A DNA stretch of 45,532 nt. It comes from Clostridia bacterium. Its GTDB lineage: Bacteria > Bacillota > Clostridia > Oscillospirales > CAG-382. The position numbers were made by a program, and so were the translations under genes. The stretch is taken from contig JAFTTN010000070.1 in the NCBI GenBank assembly GCA_017466805.1, positions 1 to 45,532 on the forward strand, in the 5' to 3' direction. This document shows, piece by piece, positions 31,100 through 42,625 of this stretch (position 1 is the stretch's first letter; each line of letters starts with the position of its first letter). The notes beneath the pieces were generated by a model that worked only from the letters and a program-made list of their open reading frames with translations, did no database searches and was not told the origin of the DNA.

Positions 31100-31128
31100 A
31101 TTATATATAAAGCGGTTTGATTTGTCAA
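31100..31128 (-). promoter_or_regulatory. Promoter for the WYL regulator
   Basis: Minus strand -35 TTGACA (31128-31123), 17-nt spacer, -10 TATAAT (31105-31100): consensus at both hexamers. Confidence 0.88.
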
Positions 31129-31195
31129 TCGGCATAAAAAAACGAAAAAAGAAACACAAAATGTAAATTTTCTAAAGAAATTCCGAAAAAATATC

Positions 31196-31224
31196 TTGAC
31201 AAATCTTGAAATGGGTGTTATCAT
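31196..31224 (+). promoter_or_regulatory. Promoter for rpoBC
   Basis: -35 TTGACA (31196-31201), 17-nt spacer, -10 TATCAT (31219-31224). It leaves a leader of about 140 nt before rpoB. A perfect palindrome GCATTATAATGC (31233-31244) lies at or just after the expected start site. Confidence 0.82.
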
Positions 31225-31241
31225 TATAAACTGCATTATAA

Positions 31242-31300
31242 TGCGGAAGATATGCCGTAAACGTTGTTATGTAAACCGCGTAAAACGTGCTCTTTCCGCA
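31242..31300 (+). promoter_or_regulatory. Structured rpoB leader
   Basis: TGCGGAA (31242-31248) pairs with TTCCGCA (31294-31300) and ACGTT (31261-31265) with AACGT (31284-31288), giving an imperfect nested stem in the 5' leader. No T-run follows, so it is not an obvious terminator. A control role is possible but unproven. The rest of the 350-nt gap 31020-31369 holds only the two promoters. Confidence 0.4.
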
Positions 31301-31369
31301 CCGGAGAACAAAATGCGTGGATATTCCCGCCTTGAAACAGCGGAGAAAATGAATGGAGTGATTGGTTAA

Positions 31370-34300
31370 ATGGTGAAAGAACGACTTCTCGGTAAAACCC
31401 TCAGAATGTCTTTTTCCAAGAACGACGAGGTCCTCGAAATTCCTAATCTTATTGAAGTACAGAAAAAGTCCTTCAAGGATTTTGTCGAAAAGGACATCGG
31501 GGATGTTTTAAGAGATATTTCGCCCATGGCAGATTATTCGGGTAACCTTATAATCGAATTCGTCGATTATTCTCTCGATGAAACGCCCAAGTACAGCATT
31601 GAGGAGTGCAAGGAGCGCGACCTCAATTACGCAACTCCCTTTAAGGTGACGGTTCGCCTTACAAACAAAATAACCAACGAGGTTAAGGAACAGGAAATCT
31701 ATATGGGTGATTTCCCGTTGATGACCGACAGCGGTACCTTCATTATCAACGGTGCGGAACGTGTCGTTGTTTCTCAGGTTGTCCGCTCGCCCGGCATCTA
31801 TTACGATGCGATCGACGACAAGTCGGGCAGACATCTCCTTACCGCTACGGTTATTCCCTACCGCGGTGCGTGGCTCGAATACGAAACCGACAACTCGGAC
31901 GTATTCTACGTACGTATCGATAAAAACCGTAAAATTCCCATCACCGTATTGCTTCGCGCATTCGGCTTGGGCAGCAATGAAGCTATTCTCGAAAAGTTCG
32001 GCGACGAGCCTTTGCTCAAGGCCACCTTTGAAAAGGATACTATGCTTCAGGAGGTTGACCGTATTATCCAATCTGGCGGTATGACCAACCCCGTTGATGA
32101 AGCACTTAAAGAAATCTATCGCAAGCTGCGTCCCGGCGATCCTCCTATCGTCGAAAGCGCACAAATCCTTATCAACAACCTTTTCTTTGATGAAAAGAGA
32201 TACGACATTTCTCCGGTCGGCAGATATAAATTTAATAAAAAGCTTGCGCTTGCAAAGCGTATAGTAGGACATACTCTCTCCCGCGATGCCGTTTCCCCGA
32301 TAACCGGCGAGGTTATTTACGAAGCGGGCAGAAAGCTTTCGCGCTCCGAGGCAGAAGCTATCGAGCGTGCGGGCGTTTGCGAGGTATGGCTCGTTGCGGA
32401 AGAGGATGAAAAGGATATCGAGGTAAAGGTATTCACCAACCGTATGGTAGACGCTTCTGCGGTTACCGGCATTTCGGATGAAATTCTCGGCTTGGGCGAA
32501 TACGTTTCTATCGATCCTCTTATGAGAATTATCGGCGAAACCGGCATTGCAGATGCTGAAGCGTTTGCAAAGGCGTGCGCAAAATCGCGCGATGAGCTTA
32601 TTCCCAAGCACATCACTATCGACGATATTCTTGCTACCGTTAACTATGTTATTTGCCTTTACCACGGTATCGGCAAGACCGACGATATCGACCACCTCGG
32701 TAACAGACGCTTGCGTTCCGTAGGCGAGCTTCTTCTTAACCAGCTCCGTATCGGTTTTTCGCGTATGGACAAGATTGTTAAGGAAAAGATGACCACGCAG
32801 GACATCGACACGGTTACCCCGCAGTCGCTTATCAATATCCGTCCTATCGTTTCTGCGATCCGCGATTTCTTCGGCTCCAGCCCGCTTTCGCAGTTTATGG
32901 ACCAGGCTAACCCCCTTGCCGAGCTTACCCACAAGAGAAGACTTTCGGCACTCGGTCCGGGCGGTCTCTCGCGCGATCGCGCATCCTTCGAGGTTCGTGA
33001 CGTTCACTATACCCACTACGGCAGAATGTGTCCTATCGAAACTCCCGAAGGTCCCAACATCGGTCTTATTTCCTCGCTCGCAACCTACGCAAAGGTAAAT
33101 AACTTCGGCTTTATCGAAGCGCCCTACCGCGTGGTTAAAAACGGCGTGGTTACCAAGGAAGTTGTATATATTTCCGCAGACGTCGAGGACGAATACGTAG
33201 TAGCTACCGCTAACGAGCCTATCGACGAAAACGGACACTTCCTTAACCGCAAGATCGTTGCACGCCACAGAGATGAAATTCTCGAATTCGAAGCTGCAAA
33301 GATCGACCTTATGGACGTTTCGCCCAAGATGGTCGTTTCGGTTGCAACCTCGATGATCCCCTTCCTTGAAAACGACGATAACACCCGTGCGCTGATGGGC
33401 TCGAACATGCAGAAGCAGGCAGTTCCTCTTATGATCACCGAAGCGCCCGTTATCGGTACCGGTATGGAATACAAGGCTGCTTACGACAGCGGCGTTCTCG
33501 TGCTCTGCCGTAACGACGGTATCGTCGAAAGCGTTTCCTCCGACAGCGTTGTTGTACGCAAGGATAACGGCGGCACCGACGTATATAACCTTATTAAATT
33601 CAAGCGCTCCAACCAGGGCACTTGCGTAAACCAGCGTCCCGTTGTAAAGAAGGGCGAAAGAGTTCTTGCGGGCGACATTATTGCCGACGGTCCCGCGACC
33701 GATAACGGCGAGGTTGCACTCGGTAAGAACGTTCTTATCGGCTTTATGACTTGGGAAGGCTATAACTACGAGGACGCAGTCCTTCTTAACGAAAGACTCG
33801 TTCGCGATGACGTTTACACCTCTATCCATATAGAAGAATACTACTGCGAATCGCGTGATACCAAGCTCGGCCCGGAAGAAATTACCAGAGAGCTTCCCAA
33901 CGTCGGCGACGAGGCGCTTCGCGACCTCGATGCAGACGGTATAGTACGCATTGGTGCGGAGGTACATTCGGGCGATATTCTCGTTGGTAAGGTTACCCCC
34001 AAGGGCGAAACCGAGCTGACTGCGGAAGAACGCCTCTTGCGTGCTATTTTCGGCGAAAAGGCGCGTGAGGTAAGAGATACCTCGCTCAAGCTTCCTCACG
34101 GTGAATCGGGTATCGTCGTAGACGTACAGGTATTCTCACGCGATGATTGCGATATTCTTGCTCCCGGCGTAATCAAGGTTGCAAGAGTTTATATCGCACA
34201 GAAGAGAAAGATTTCTGTCGGCGATAAGATGGCGGGCCGCCACGGTAACAAGGGCGTTATTTCCCGTATTCTTCCCAGCGAAGATATGCCCTTCCTTCCC

Positions 34301-35287
34301 GACGGTACTCCGCTCGATATCGTTCTTAACCCGCTGGGCGTTCCCTCGCGTATGAACATCGGTCAGGTACTTGAGGTCCACCTCGGCAGAGCGGCAAGAG
34401 CGCTCGGCTGGAAGGTTATGACTCCCGTATTCGACGGTGCGAACGAAAAGGATATCGAAGAATGCCTTAGCGAAGCTAACCTTTACCGCGATCTTCGTTA
34501 CGACGAAACCGCGGAGGGCAAGGCTCTTTATAAAGAAATCACCGATCCCGATACCGGCGATAAGCATATCGAAAAGCTTACTCGCGAATGGATCGCCGAA
34601 AACAAAGAAGAATTCGAGGAATTGCGTAAAGCAAATCTCGTTAAGGTCGTTGACGGTAAAACCGTTCTTTACGACGGACGTACCGGTCAGCCCTTCGATA
34701 ACCCCGTTACCGTCGGTTATATGTACTTCCTTAAGCTCCACCACCTCGTTGACGATAAGATTCACGCCCGTTCTACCGGCCCGTACTCGCTCGTTACACA
34801 GCAGCCTCTCGGCGGTAAAGCACAGTTCGGCGGTCAGCGTTTCGGTGAAATGGAGGTTTGGGCGCTCGAAGCATACGGCGCTGCATATACTCTTCAGGAA
34901 ATTCTTACCGTTAAGTCCGACGATATCAAAGGCCGTGTAAAAGCATACGAAGCGATCGTAAAGGGCCAGAACATTCCCACTCCGGGTGTTCCCGCATCCT
35001 TCAAGGTTCTTGCAAAAGAGCTTCAATCGCTTGCGCTTGACGTGCGCGTGCTCGATAAGGACGATAACGAAATTCCTCTTAAGGACTACTCGGACGATGA
35101 TGACGGACCCGATGAAAGACAGTTCAGCGAAGAGGAGCTCGGAAAGAGCGTGCTCGAAAGCGGCGACGACGTTATGTACGACGACGAGCTCAGCGCACTC
35201 GAGCCTCTTGAAGAAGAGCAAGACGATCTCGGCCTTGACGATGAAGTATTCGTTTACGACGAGAACGAAAACAGCTATGATGACTAA
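31370..35287 (+). CDS. rpoB: RNA polymerase beta subunit
   Basis: 1305-residue beta subunit, near full family length. Start [17 protein letters not shown]. The rifampicin region is recognisable in [20 protein letters not shown] and [11 protein letters not shown]. Active-site and clamp motifs include [31 protein letters not shown] and [20 protein letters not shown]. The C-terminal tail is long and acidic, ending ENENSYDD. The rif-site residues seen are wild-type-like. GGAGTGA precedes the ATG. rplL, usually just upstream in Firmicutes, is absent; a WYL regulator is there instead. rpoC follows after 20 nt. Confidence 0.99.
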   Translation: MVKERLLGKTLRMSFSKNDEVLEIPNLIEVQKKSFKDFVEKDIGDVLRDISPMADYSGNLIIEFVDYSLDETPKYSIEECKERDLNYATPFKVTVRLTNKITNEVKEQEIYMGDFPLMTDSGTFIINGAERVVVSQVVRSPGIYYDAIDDKSGRHLLTATVIPYRGAWLEYETDNSDVFYVRIDKNRKIPITVLLRAFGLGSNEAILEKFGDEPLLKATFEKDTMLQEVDRIIQSGGMTNPVDEALKEIYRKLRPGDPPIVESAQILINNLFFDEKRYDISPVGRYKFNKKLALAKRIVGHTLSRDAVSPITGEVIYEAGRKLSRSEAEAIERAGVCEVWLVAEEDEKDIEVKVFTNRMVDASAVTGISDEILGLGEYVSIDPLMRIIGETGIADAEAFAKACAKSRDELIPKHITIDDILATVNYVICLYHGIGKTDDIDHLGNRRLRSVGELLLNQLRIGFSRMDKIVKEKMTTQDIDTVTPQSLINIRPIVSAIRDFFGSSPLSQFMDQANPLAELTHKRRLSALGPGGLSRDRASFEVRDVHYTHYGRMCPIETPEGPNIGLISSLATYAKVNNFGFIEAPYRVVKNGVVTKEVVYISADVEDEYVVATANEPIDENGHFLNRKIVARHRDEILEFEAAKIDLMDVSPKMVVSVATSMIPFLENDDNTRALMGSNMQKQAVPLMITEAPVIGTGMEYKAAYDSGVLVLCRNDGIVESVSSDSVVVRKDNGGTDVYNLIKFKRSNQGTCVNQRPVVKKGERVLAGDIIADGPATDNGEVALGKNVLIGFMTWEGYNYEDAVLLNERLVRDDVYTSIHIEEYYCESRDTKLGPEEITRELPNVGDEALRDLDADGIVRIGAEVHSGDILVGKVTPKGETELTAEERLLRAIFGEKAREVRDTSLKLPHGESGIVVDVQVFSRDDCDILAPGVIKVARVYIAQKRKISVGDKMAGRHGNKGVISRILPSEDMPFLPDGTPLDIVLNPLGVPSRMNIGQVLEVHLGRAARALGWKVMTPVFDGANEKDIEECLSEANLYRDLRYDETAEGKALYKEITDPDTGDKHIEKLTREWIAENKEEFEELRKANLVKVVDGKTVLYDGRTGQPFDNPVTVGYMYFLKLHHLVDDKIHARSTGPYSLVTQQPLGGKAQFGGQRFGEMEVWALEAYGAAYTLQEILTVKSDDIKGRVKAYEAIVKGQNIPTPGVPASFKVLAKELQSLALDVRVLDKDDNEIPLKDYSDDDDGPDERQFSEEELGKSVLESGDDVMYDDELSALEPLEEEQDDLGLDDEVFVYDENENSYDD

Positions 35288-35307
35288 TTGAAAAGGAGAT
35301 GCGATAA

Positions 35308-38300
35308 ATGGAAAACAACATTGAATTCGAGTCGATAAAAATTGGCTTAGCCTCTCCCGAAATGATAAGATCTTGGTCTTACGGCGAAGTTAAAAAGCCC
35401 GAGACCATTAACTACCGTACCCTTAAGCCCGAACGCGACGGTCTTTTCTGCGAGCGCATTTTTGGTCCGACTAAGGACTGGGAGTGCCATTGCGGTAAGT
35501 ACAAAAGAGGCGCTCGCTACAAGGGTAAGGTCTGCGAAAAGTGCGGCGTTGAAATAACCACCAGCCGCGTTCGCCGCGAAAGAATGGGCCACGTTGAATT
35601 GGCGGCTCCCGTTTCGCACATTTGGTATTTCAGAGCAATCCCCTCCAGAATGGGTCTTTTGCTCAACCTTTCTCCGAAGCTTTTGGAAAAGGTGCTCTAT
35701 TTCGCACAGTATATAGTTACCGATCCCGGTGAAACTCCTCTTGCGAAGTATCAGCTTCTTACCGAACAGCAGTACCGCGAATACCGCGAAAAGTACGAAG
35801 ACGATTTCCAGGCAGGTATGGGTGCCGAGGCTATTAAAAAGCTTCTCGCCGAAATCGACCTCGAGGCAGAATCCGAAAGACTTAAAAAGGAGCTTCTCAC
35901 CGCTCAGGGTCAGCGCAAGGTGCGCGATATCAAGCGTCTTGAGGTGGTCGAGGCATTCCGTCTTTCCGGCAACCGTCCCGAATGGATGATTCTCGATGCG
36001 CTTCCCGTAATCCCGCCCGAAATTCGTCCTATGGTACAGCTCGACGGCGGCAGATTCGCAACCTCCGATATCAACGACCTTTACCGTCGTGTTATCAACC
36101 GTAACAACCGCCTTATGAAGCTTATGGAGCTTCAGGCGCCCGATATTATTATCCGTAACGAAAAGAGAATGCTTCAGGAAGCCGTCGACGCATTGTTCGA
36201 TAACGGCAGAAGAGGCAGACCGGTTACCGGTCCCAACAACCGTCCCCTTAAATCTCTTTCCGAAATGCTCCGCGGTAAGCAGGGCCGTTTCAGACAGAAC
36301 CTTTTGGGTAAGCGTGTTGACTACTCCGGCCGTTCGGTTATCGTCGTAGGCCCCGAGCTTAAGATTTATCAGTGCGGTCTTCCCAAGGAAATGGCGCTCG
36401 AGCTCTTCAAGCCCTTCGTTATGAAGCAGCTCGTTGCAACCGGCAAGTCCTCGAACATAAAGGATGCAAAGAAGCGTGTTGAACGCGCTACTCCCGAGGT
36501 TTGGGATGCACTCGAGGTTGTAATTAAAGAACATCCCGTTCTTCTTAACCGTGCGCCTACACTTCACAGAATTTCGGTTCAGGCGTTCGAGCCTATCCTC
36601 GTTGAAGGCAGAGCTATTAAGCTTCACCCGCTCGTATGTACCGCGTTTAACGCCGACTTCGACGGTGACCAGATGCCTGTTCACGTTCCTCTTTCGGCAG
36701 AGGCACAGGCGGAAGCAAGATTCCTTATGCTCTCGCCCAATAACCTTCTTAAGCCCGCAAACGGCCGTGCTGTTACCGTTCCCTCGCAGGATATGGTGCT
36801 TGGCTCGTTCTATCTTACTCTTGATAAGAGCGGCGAGCCCGGCGAAGGTAAATACTTCGGTAGTATGGACGAAGCCGTTATGGCTTACGAAAACGGCGAG
36901 CTCGGCATTCACGCCAAGATCAAGGTACGCGTTACCAAGGTTATCGACGGCGTAGAGCGCACCGGTATTACCGAAACCACACTCGGCAGACTTATCTTCA
37001 ACATTCCCATTCCTCAGGACCTTGGCTTTGTTGACAGAAGCAAGCCCGAAAACGCATTTAAGCTCGAGGTAGACTTCGTAACCACCAACAGCGAGCTTTC
37101 GACTATCGTTGACCGTTGTATCAGAATCCATGGCAACGCGGTTACCTGCGAAGTGCTCGACCAGATGAAAGCACAGGGCTTTAAATACTCCACCCGCGGC
37201 TCGATCACCATTTCGGTTTACGATATGACGATTCCTCCCGAAAAGGCAGGCTTGCTTGCTGCGGCTGAACAGAAGGTCGATATTATTACCGACTTTTACC
37301 GCAAGGGTCTTCTTTCCGACGAAGAAAGAAGCCAGCGCGTAGTTTCGGTTTGGGACGAATGTACCAAGGACGTTGCTACCGCACTTCAGAAGAACCTTGA
37401 TAAATACAACCCTATCAACATGATGGCCGTATCGGGTGCCCGTGGTTCTATTAAACAGATCCGTCAGCTCGCGGGTATGCGCGGACTTATGGCTTCCGCA
37501 ACCGGTAAAACCATTGAAATGCCTATTAAAGCGAACTTCCGCGAGGGCATGAAGATACTCGAATACTTTACCGCTGCCCGTGGTGCGCGTAAAGGTCTTG
37601 CCGATACCGCACTCCGTACCGCAGACTCGGGTTACCTTACCCGCCGTCTTGTTGATGTTTCGCAGGACGTTATCATCCGCGAGGTCGACTGTGGCGATAA
37701 GGAAGGCCTTTGGGTAAGCCGTATCGTCGACGTTCTTCCCGGCGGCAAGGAAGCGGTTATCGAACCGTTCGAAGACCGTCTTATCGGCAGATTTACTATC
37801 GGCGACGTTGTCGATCCCGCAAGCGGCGAGGTTCTCGTTCCCGATAATACGATGATCGACGAAGCAGGCGTTAAAAAGATTATTGCCGCAGGCATCGAAA
37901 GCGTTCAGATCCGTTCGCTTATCAACTGCCGCGCAAAGCACGGCGTATGCGCACACTGCTACGGCGCGGATATGACCACCGGCAAGCCGGTTAACATCGG
38001 CGAAGCTGTCGGTATCATCGCGGCACAGTCTATCGGTGAACCCGGTACACAGCTTACGATGAGAACCTTCCACTCGGGCGGTGTCGCAGGCGGCGATATT
38101 ACCCAGGGTCTTCCCAGAGTTGAAGAAATCTTCGAAGCAAGAAGGCCCAAGAAGACTGCGGTTCTCGCAGAATTCGACGGCACCTTCCGTATCGAAGAAA
38201 GCAAAAAGACAAAGCAGCTTATCGTTCGTGACGACGAAACCGGCGAGGAAAAGGCAACAAGTGTTCCTCTTCTTACCAAGGTTATCGTCGAAGACGGTGC

Positions 38301-38877
38301 GAAGGTTGTTAAGTGTCAAAAGCTTACCGACGGTACCGAATGCCCTGCGGATATCCTTCGTATCAAGGGCCTCGACGCCGTTTACGATTACATTATTAAA
38401 GAAATTCAGCGCGTTTACCGCTTGCAAGCGGTTGAAACCGCCGACAAGCATATCGAGGTTATCGCACGTCAGATGACCCGCAAGATCAAGATCGATTCGA
38501 GCGGAGATACCGATTTGCTCGTTGGCTCGCTCGTGGACGTTTCGGAATTCTATTCCGCAAACAAGGCGGTCGAAGAATACAATGCCGCACATCCCGAGGA
38601 AACTCCCAAGATTTGTGCAGAGGGCACCAATCAGCTTCTTGGTATTACCAAGGCTTCGCTTTCTACCGAATCCTTCCTTTCGGCTGCGTCCTTCCAGGAA
38701 ACCACAAAGGTTCTTGCGGAAGCGGATATTAAGGGCAAGAAGGACCCCCTTCTCGGCTTGAAGGAAAACGTGCTTATCGGTAAGCTCATTCCCGCAGGTA
38801 CGGGTATGAAGCAGTACCGCGAAACCGAGGTTGATACCGGCGACGCTCCCACCGGCGGAGTTTTCGACGCTGAATAA
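35308..38877 (+). CDS. rpoC: RNA polymerase beta-prime subunit
   Basis: 1189 residues. The N-terminal zinc finger [20 protein letters not shown] is split over residues about 51-70. The catalytic loop [16 protein letters not shown] gives the three magnesium-binding Asp. Bridge helix and trigger-loop regions are in [19 protein letters not shown] and [17 protein letters not shown]. The second zinc site is [21 protein letters not shown] precedes the ATG. Typical Firmicutes length, without the large lineage insertions of Gammaproteobacteria. Confidence 0.99.
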   Translation: MENNIEFESIKIGLASPEMIRSWSYGEVKKPETINYRTLKPERDGLFCERIFGPTKDWECHCGKYKRGARYKGKVCEKCGVEITTSRVRRERMGHVELAAPVSHIWYFRAIPSRMGLLLNLSPKLLEKVLYFAQYIVTDPGETPLAKYQLLTEQQYREYREKYEDDFQAGMGAEAIKKLLAEIDLEAESERLKKELLTAQGQRKVRDIKRLEVVEAFRLSGNRPEWMILDALPVIPPEIRPMVQLDGGRFATSDINDLYRRVINRNNRLMKLMELQAPDIIIRNEKRMLQEAVDALFDNGRRGRPVTGPNNRPLKSLSEMLRGKQGRFRQNLLGKRVDYSGRSVIVVGPELKIYQCGLPKEMALELFKPFVMKQLVATGKSSNIKDAKKRVERATPEVWDALEVVIKEHPVLLNRAPTLHRISVQAFEPILVEGRAIKLHPLVCTAFNADFDGDQMPVHVPLSAEAQAEARFLMLSPNNLLKPANGRAVTVPSQDMVLGSFYLTLDKSGEPGEGKYFGSMDEAVMAYENGELGIHAKIKVRVTKVIDGVERTGITETTLGRLIFNIPIPQDLGFVDRSKPENAFKLEVDFVTTNSELSTIVDRCIRIHGNAVTCEVLDQMKAQGFKYSTRGSITISVYDMTIPPEKAGLLAAAEQKVDIITDFYRKGLLSDEERSQRVVSVWDECTKDVATALQKNLDKYNPINMMAVSGARGSIKQIRQLAGMRGLMASATGKTIEMPIKANFREGMKILEYFTAARGARKGLADTALRTADSGYLTRRLVDVSQDVIIREVDCGDKEGLWVSRIVDVLPGGKEAVIEPFEDRLIGRFTIGDVVDPASGEVLVPDNTMIDEAGVKKIIAAGIESVQIRSLINCRAKHGVCAHCYGADMTTGKPVNIGEAVGIIAAQSIGEPGTQLTMRTFHSGGVAGGDITQGLPRVEEIFEARRPKKTAVLAEFDGTFRIEESKKTKQLIVRDDETGEEKATSVPLLTKVIVEDGAKVVKCQKLTDGTECPADILRIKGLDAVYDYIIKEIQRVYRLQAVETADKHIEVIARQMTRKIKIDSSGDTDLLVGSLVDVSEFYSANKAVEEYNAAHPEETPKICAEGTNQLLGITKASLSTESFLSAASFQETTKVLAEADIKGKKDPLLGLKENVLIGKLIPAGTGMKQYRETEVDTGDAPTGGVFDAE

Positions 38878-38904
38878 TCGGCTTTAAAACCAAATAAACG
38901 AAGG

Positions 38905-38934
38905 TCGGGCGTGCGTGAAATATTGCACGCCCGA
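38905..38934 (+). other. Stem-loop between rpoC and the L7Ae-like gene
   Basis: Perfect 10-bp stem TCGGGCGTGC / GCACGCCCGA with a 10-nt loop, 28 nt after the rpoC stop. It is followed by TAATACG, not a T-run, so it is more likely a processing or stability element than a terminator. Confidence 0.55.
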
Positions 38935-38961
38935 TAATACGAAAAAAGGAAATTTTATAAA

Positions 38962-39210
38962 ATGAGCGACAGTACCTGCCCGCGACGAAGAATAGCGGGC
39001 TATAATCAGTTCGTAAAGCTTCTCCGCCGCGGGAAAGCAGTAAAGGTCTATCTTGCAAGCGACGCCGATGTCTTCTTTTCGGAGGGTGTAAAGCGTGAGC
39101 TTGCCGCACGTCCCGAGGTGGTGCTCGATACCGCGCACACCTGCGACGACCTCGCCGCAATGGCGGGTGTCGAAGTGCCCACCGCTGTTATCACGGAAAC
39201 CGAGGAATAA
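38962..39210 (+). CDS. L7Ae-like ribosome-associated protein (YbxF/YbaB-position type)
   Basis: 82-residue protein of the L7Ae/L30e fold. It has GYNQFVKLLRRGKAVKVYLA (13-32), SDADVFFSEGVKREL, and CDDLAAMAGVEVPTAVI, the pattern of B. subtilis YbxF, which binds kink-turn RNA. The position between rpoC and rpsL is the same as in Bacillus, which supports the call. The N-terminus has a short extra segment MSDSTCPRRRIA. AAAGGA lies about 11 nt before the ATG. Confidence 0.85.
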   Translation: MSDSTCPRRRIAGYNQFVKLLRRGKAVKVYLASDADVFFSEGVKRELAARPEVVLDTAHTCDDLAAMAGVEVPTAVITETEE

Positions 39211-39304
39211 AATACTCTTTTACCAAGCTAAAACAAAAACGGTAAAATATGGCGATTTTTTCAAAAAAACCTTTGAAACAGCGGGAAAATAAGTAAAAAA
39301 GCTA

Positions 39305-39346
39305 TTGACAAAACGCAACGGTTTGAAGTATAATCAAACTGTTGCG
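39305..39346 (+). promoter_or_regulatory. rpsL promoter overlapped by a 13-bp inverted repeat
   Basis: -35 TTGACA (39305-39310), 18-nt spacer, -10 TATAAT (39329-39334). An inverted repeat with one mismatch, arms 39314-39326 (CGCAACGGTTTGA) and 39334-39346 (TCAAACTGTTGCG), surrounds the -10 and is followed by TTTT. In transcripts arriving from rpoBC it would fold into a terminator-like hairpin; on DNA it could be an operator. Promoter is well supported; the second role is inferred. Confidence 0.8.
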
Positions 39347-39379
39347 TTTTGCGATAATTTCAGAAGAAAGGAGAAAACG

Positions 39380-39793
39380 ATGCCTACATTCAACCAGTTG
39401 GTAAAGCACGGCAGACAGGACAAGACCTACAAGTCCAAATCTCCCGCTCTCCAGAGAAGCACCAACTCGATCAAGAACGTTGCAGTTGAAATCTCTAGCC
39501 CTCAGAAGAGAGGCGTTTGCACTAAGGTGGCTATCAAGACCCCTAAGAAGCCGAACTCCGCTCAGAGAAAGATCGCAAGAGTTAGACTCACCAACGGTCT
39601 CGAAGTTACCGCTTATATTCCCGGTATAGGCCACAACCTTCAGGAACACTCTGTTGTTCTTATCAGGGGCGGTAGAGTTAAGGACCTTCCCGGTGTGCGT
39701 TACCACATCATCCGCGGCAAGCTCGATACTCAGGGTGTTGCCAACAGAAACCAGAGCCGTTCTAAATACGGTGCAAAGAGACCTAAGAAGTAA
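39380..39793 (+). CDS. rpsL: 30S ribosomal protein S12
   Basis: 137 residues. Family marks: [31 protein letters not shown] with the streptomycin-site Lys, [20 protein letters not shown] and PGVRYH, ending [11 protein letters not shown]. Residue 62 is Gln (NSAQRK), where most bacteria have Leu (E. coli L48 region). The start at 39380 has AAAGGAG 6 nt upstream; an in-frame upstream ATG would give an atypical leader. First gene of the str unit, under the promoter at 39305. Confidence 0.98.
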   Translation: MPTFNQLVKHGRQDKTYKSKSPALQRSTNSIKNVAVEISSPQKRGVCTKVAIKTPKKPNSAQRKIARVRLTNGLEVTAYIPGIGHNLQEHSVVLIRGGRVKDLPGVRYHIIRGKLDTQGVANRNQSRSKYGAKRPKK

Positions 39794-39839
39794 TATTTCT
39801 TAAGGTTACAAATTCAGGAACGATAATTTCGCTTTCCTC

Positions 39840-39875
39840 GTGCTGATACGAAGAAATTCATATAGATATCGGCAC
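39840..39875 (+). promoter_or_regulatory. Hairpin in the rpsL-rpsG intergenic leader
   Basis: 9-bp stem GTGCTGATA (39840-39848) / TATCGGCAC (39867-39875) with one G-U and an 18-nt loop, in a 161-nt intergenic gap. In E. coli the S7 protein represses the str mRNA by binding between rpsL and rpsG; a similar role here is inference. A second small hairpin AGCGT/ACGCT sits at about 39917-39930. Confidence 0.4.
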
Positions 39876-39954
39876 TAACGGAAATAAAAATTTTCGAGTA
39901 CCTGTGAATTCATTGAAGCGTAAAAACGCTATCTTTATGAAGGAGGGAAGTAAA

Positions 39955-40425
39955 GTGCCCAGAAGAGTACATGGTTTTAAAAGAGAAGTTCTTCCGGATC
40001 CGATGTATAATTCCCAGCTCGTTACTAAGTTGGTAAACAACATTATGTACGACGGCAAGAAGTCCATCGCCCAGAAGATCGTCTACGACGCATTCGCTAT
40101 TATCGAACAGAAGACAGGCAACGATCCTCTTGAACAGTTCAAGAAGGCTCTTGAAAACATTATGCCTGCATTGGAAGTTAAGGCAGTGCGCAGAGGCGGC
40201 TCTAACTATCAGGTTCCTATGGAAGTTCGCGCTGAAAGACGTCAGACTCTCGGCCTCAGATGGCTTATCACCTATGCGAGATCGAGAAGCGACCGTAAGA
40301 TGAGCGAACGTCTTGCTGCAGAAATCATCGATGCCGTTAACGGTACCGGCGGTGCAGTTAAGAAGAAGGAAGATACTCACAAGATGGCAGAAGCAAACAA
40401 GGCTTTTGCACATTACAAGTGGTAA
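39955..40425 (+). CDS. rpsG: 30S ribosomal protein S7
   Basis: 156 residues, exact family length. It begins [19 protein letters not shown] and contains the conserved [31 protein letters not shown] and [20 protein letters not shown] motifs. GTG at 39955 is the start: GGAGGG is 7 nt upstream and known S7 proteins begin at this point; the in-frame ATGs further up would add 17 non-conserved residues. fusA follows after 41 nt. Confidence 0.98.
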   Translation: MPRRVHGFKREVLPDPMYNSQLVTKLVNNIMYDGKKSIAQKIVYDAFAIIEQKTGNDPLEQFKKALENIMPALEVKAVRRGGSNYQVPMEVRAERRQTLGLRWLITYARSRSDRKMSERLAAEIIDAVNGTGGAVKKKEDTHKMAEANKAFAHYKW

Positions 40426-40466
40426 ACCGCGTCACATACGCGATATTTCATTAAGGAGAACAATAT

Positions 40467-42539
40467 ATGGCCAGAACGACTCCGCTTGAGCTTACCCGTA
40501 ACATCGGTATAATGGCTCATATAGACGCGGGTAAGACGACCACAACCGAAAGAATCCTGTATTACACAGGTAAAACCCACAAAATCGGCGAAACCCACGA
40601 AGGTTCCGCAACGATGGACTGGATGGAGCAGGAGCAGGAAAGAGGTATTACCATTACCTCCGCTGCTACCACTTGCTTCTGGCAGAACCACCGCATAAAT
40701 ATAATCGATACCCCGGGCCACGTTGACTTTACAGTAGAGGTTGAAAGATCTTTGCGTGTTCTCGACGGCTCCGTTACCGTTCTTTGCGCAAAGGGCGGCG
40801 TTGAACCTCAGTCCGAAACCGTATGGCGCCAGGCTGACAAGTACAAGGTTCCCAGAATGTGCTATGTTAACAAGATGGACATTATGGGTGCAAACTTCTA
40901 TCGCGTCGTTGATATGATCAAGGACAGATTGAAGGCTAATGCTGTTCCCATTCAGCTCCCTATCGGTGCTGAAGCAGACTTCAAGGGTATCATCGACCTC
41001 GTTAAGATGAAGGCTTACTATTATCTTGACGACCTCGGACAGAATATCGAAGAACGCGATATTCCCGCAGATATGGCAGATAAGGCTGAAGAATACCATC
41101 AGGCATTGATCGAAGCTGTTGCAGAATTCGATGAATCCCTTATGGAGCTTTGGCTTATGGGCGAAGAACTCCCCATGGACGACGTTAAGAAGGCTATCCG
41201 CGCAGCTACCATCGCAAACAAGATGGTTCCCGTTGTTTGCGGTACCTCTTACAAGAACAAGGGTGTTCAGAAGCTCCTTGATGCTGTCGTAGATTATATG
41301 CCCGCTCCTACCGATATCGAAGATATCAAGGGTATAGACTGCAAGACCGATGAAGAAACCACCCGTCCCACCTCGGACGATGAACCCTTCTCGGCTCTCG
41401 CATTTAAGATCGCTACCGACCCGTTCGTTGGTAAGATCTGCTTCGTTCGTGTTTACTCGGGCTGCGTACAATCCGGCTCGACCGTATACAACGCAACCAA
41501 GGGCGGCAGAGAAAGACTCGGCAGAATCCTTCTTATGCACGCAAATCACCGCGAGGACGTTGACGAAATCCGCGCAGGCGATATCGCAGCAGTAGTTGGT
41601 GTCAAGAACACCACCACCGGCGATACTCTCTGTGACGAAAAGGCTCCCGTTATCCTCGAATCTATGGAATTCCCCGAACCCGTTATCCGCGTAGCTATCG
41701 AGCCCAAGACCAAAGCAGGTCAGGAAAAAATGGGTATCGCACTTGCAAAGCTCGCAGAGGAAGACCCCACCTTCAAGGCTTATACCGATGAAGAAACCGG
41801 TCAGACCATTATCGCAGGTATGGGTGAGCTCCACCTTGAAATCATCGTTGACAGACTTCTCCGCGAATTCCGCGTTGAAGCAAACGTTGGTAAGCCTCAG
41901 GTTTCCTACCGCGAAACCATCACCAAGCCCGCTACCGAAAACTGCAAGTATGCACGTCAGTCGGGCGGTAAGGGTCAGTACGGCCACGTTATTATTAACA
42001 TCGAGCCCAACCCCGGCAAAGGCTACGAATTTGTCAACGAAGTTACCGGCGGCGACGTTCCGAAGGAATATATTCCCGCTGTCGACGCAGGTATCAGGGG
42101 CGCAATGCTTTCGGGTGTTGTTGCAGGCTACAACGTAGTTGACGTTAAGGTAACTCTTACCGGCGGCTCCTACCACGAAGTCGACTCGTCCGAAATGGCA
42201 TTTAAGATTGCAGGCTCTATGGCGTTCAAGAACGCTATGAAGAATGCAGGCCCCATTCTTACCGAACCGATTATGAAGGTCGTTGTCACCACTCCCGACG
42301 ATTACCTCGGCACCGTTATCGGCGATATCAACTCTCGCCGCGGCGCAATGCAGGGTACCGAAAACGTTGGCGGCGGTCAGCAGATTACTGCACACGTACC
42401 TCTTTCCCAGATGTTCGGCTACGCTACCGACCTTCGCTCGAAGACTCAGGGCCGCGGTCAGTACGTAATGGAACCCAGCCACTACGAGCTTGTTCCCAAG
42501 TCTATTCTTGAAGCAATTGTTTCCGGAAAGCAGAAATAA
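40467..42539 (+). CDS. fusA: Elongation factor G
   Basis: 690-residue translocase GTPase. G1 is [16 protein letters not shown]3 DTPGHVDF, G4 NKMD. The switch region has [15 protein letters not shown]. Domain II-V marks include [34 protein letters not shown] and the C-terminal [21 protein letters not shown], split by domain. TAAGGAG lies 9 nt before the ATG. It belongs to the rpsL-rpsG-fusA unit; tuf has its own promoter. Confidence 0.98.
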   Translation: MARTTPLELTRNIGIMAHIDAGKTTTTERILYYTGKTHKIGETHEGSATMDWMEQEQERGITITSAATTCFWQNHRINIIDTPGHVDFTVEVERSLRVLDGSVTVLCAKGGVEPQSETVWRQADKYKVPRMCYVNKMDIMGANFYRVVDMIKDRLKANAVPIQLPIGAEADFKGIIDLVKMKAYYYLDDLGQNIEERDIPADMADKAEEYHQALIEAVAEFDESLMELWLMGEELPMDDVKKAIRAATIANKMVPVVCGTSYKNKGVQKLLDAVVDYMPAPTDIEDIKGIDCKTDEETTRPTSDDEPFSALAFKIATDPFVGKICFVRVYSGCVQSGSTVYNATKGGRERLGRILLMHANHREDVDEIRAGDIAAVVGVKNTTTGDTLCDEKAPVILESMEFPEPVIRVAIEPKTKAGQEKMGIALAKLAEEDPTFKAYTDEETGQTIIAGMGELHLEIIVDRLLREFRVEANVGKPQVSYRETITKPATENCKYARQSGGKGQYGHVIINIEPNPGKGYEFVNEVTGGDVPKEYIPAVDAGIRGAMLSGVVAGYNVVDVKVTLTGGSYHEVDSSEMAFKIAGSMAFKNAMKNAGPILTEPIMKVVVTTPDDYLGTVIGDINSRRGAMQGTENVGGGQQITAHVPLSQMFGYATDLRSKTQGRGQYVMEPSHYELVPKSILEAIVSGKQK

Positions 42540-42561
42540 GCTATAAAAAACAAAAAATGCC

Positions 42562-42589
42562 TTGACATAGGCGAAAAATTCGATATAAT
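42562..42589 (+). promoter_or_regulatory. Promoter for tuf
   Basis: -35 TTGACA (42562-42567), 16-nt spacer, -10 TATAAT (42584-42589): consensus hexamers, giving tuf an independent strong start 36 nt before its ATG. Confidence 0.88.
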
Positions 42590-42625
42590 GAATTTAGTAT
42601 AATATCAAAAACGGAGGAATTTATA

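Noticed and set aside
31508..38592. Very long open frames antisense to rpoB and rpoC (863 and 1081 codons), with similar ones opposite fusA and tuf.
   Set aside because: They mirror the sense genes. Highly expressed genes avoid TTA, CTA and TCA, which would be stops on the other strand, so long antisense frames arise from codon bias. They show no SD and no recognisable domain.
38905..38961. Kink-turn in front of the L7Ae-like gene as an autoregulatory site.
   Set aside because: The hairpin is a plain perfect stem without the 3-nt bulge and tandem G-A pairs of a kink-turn.
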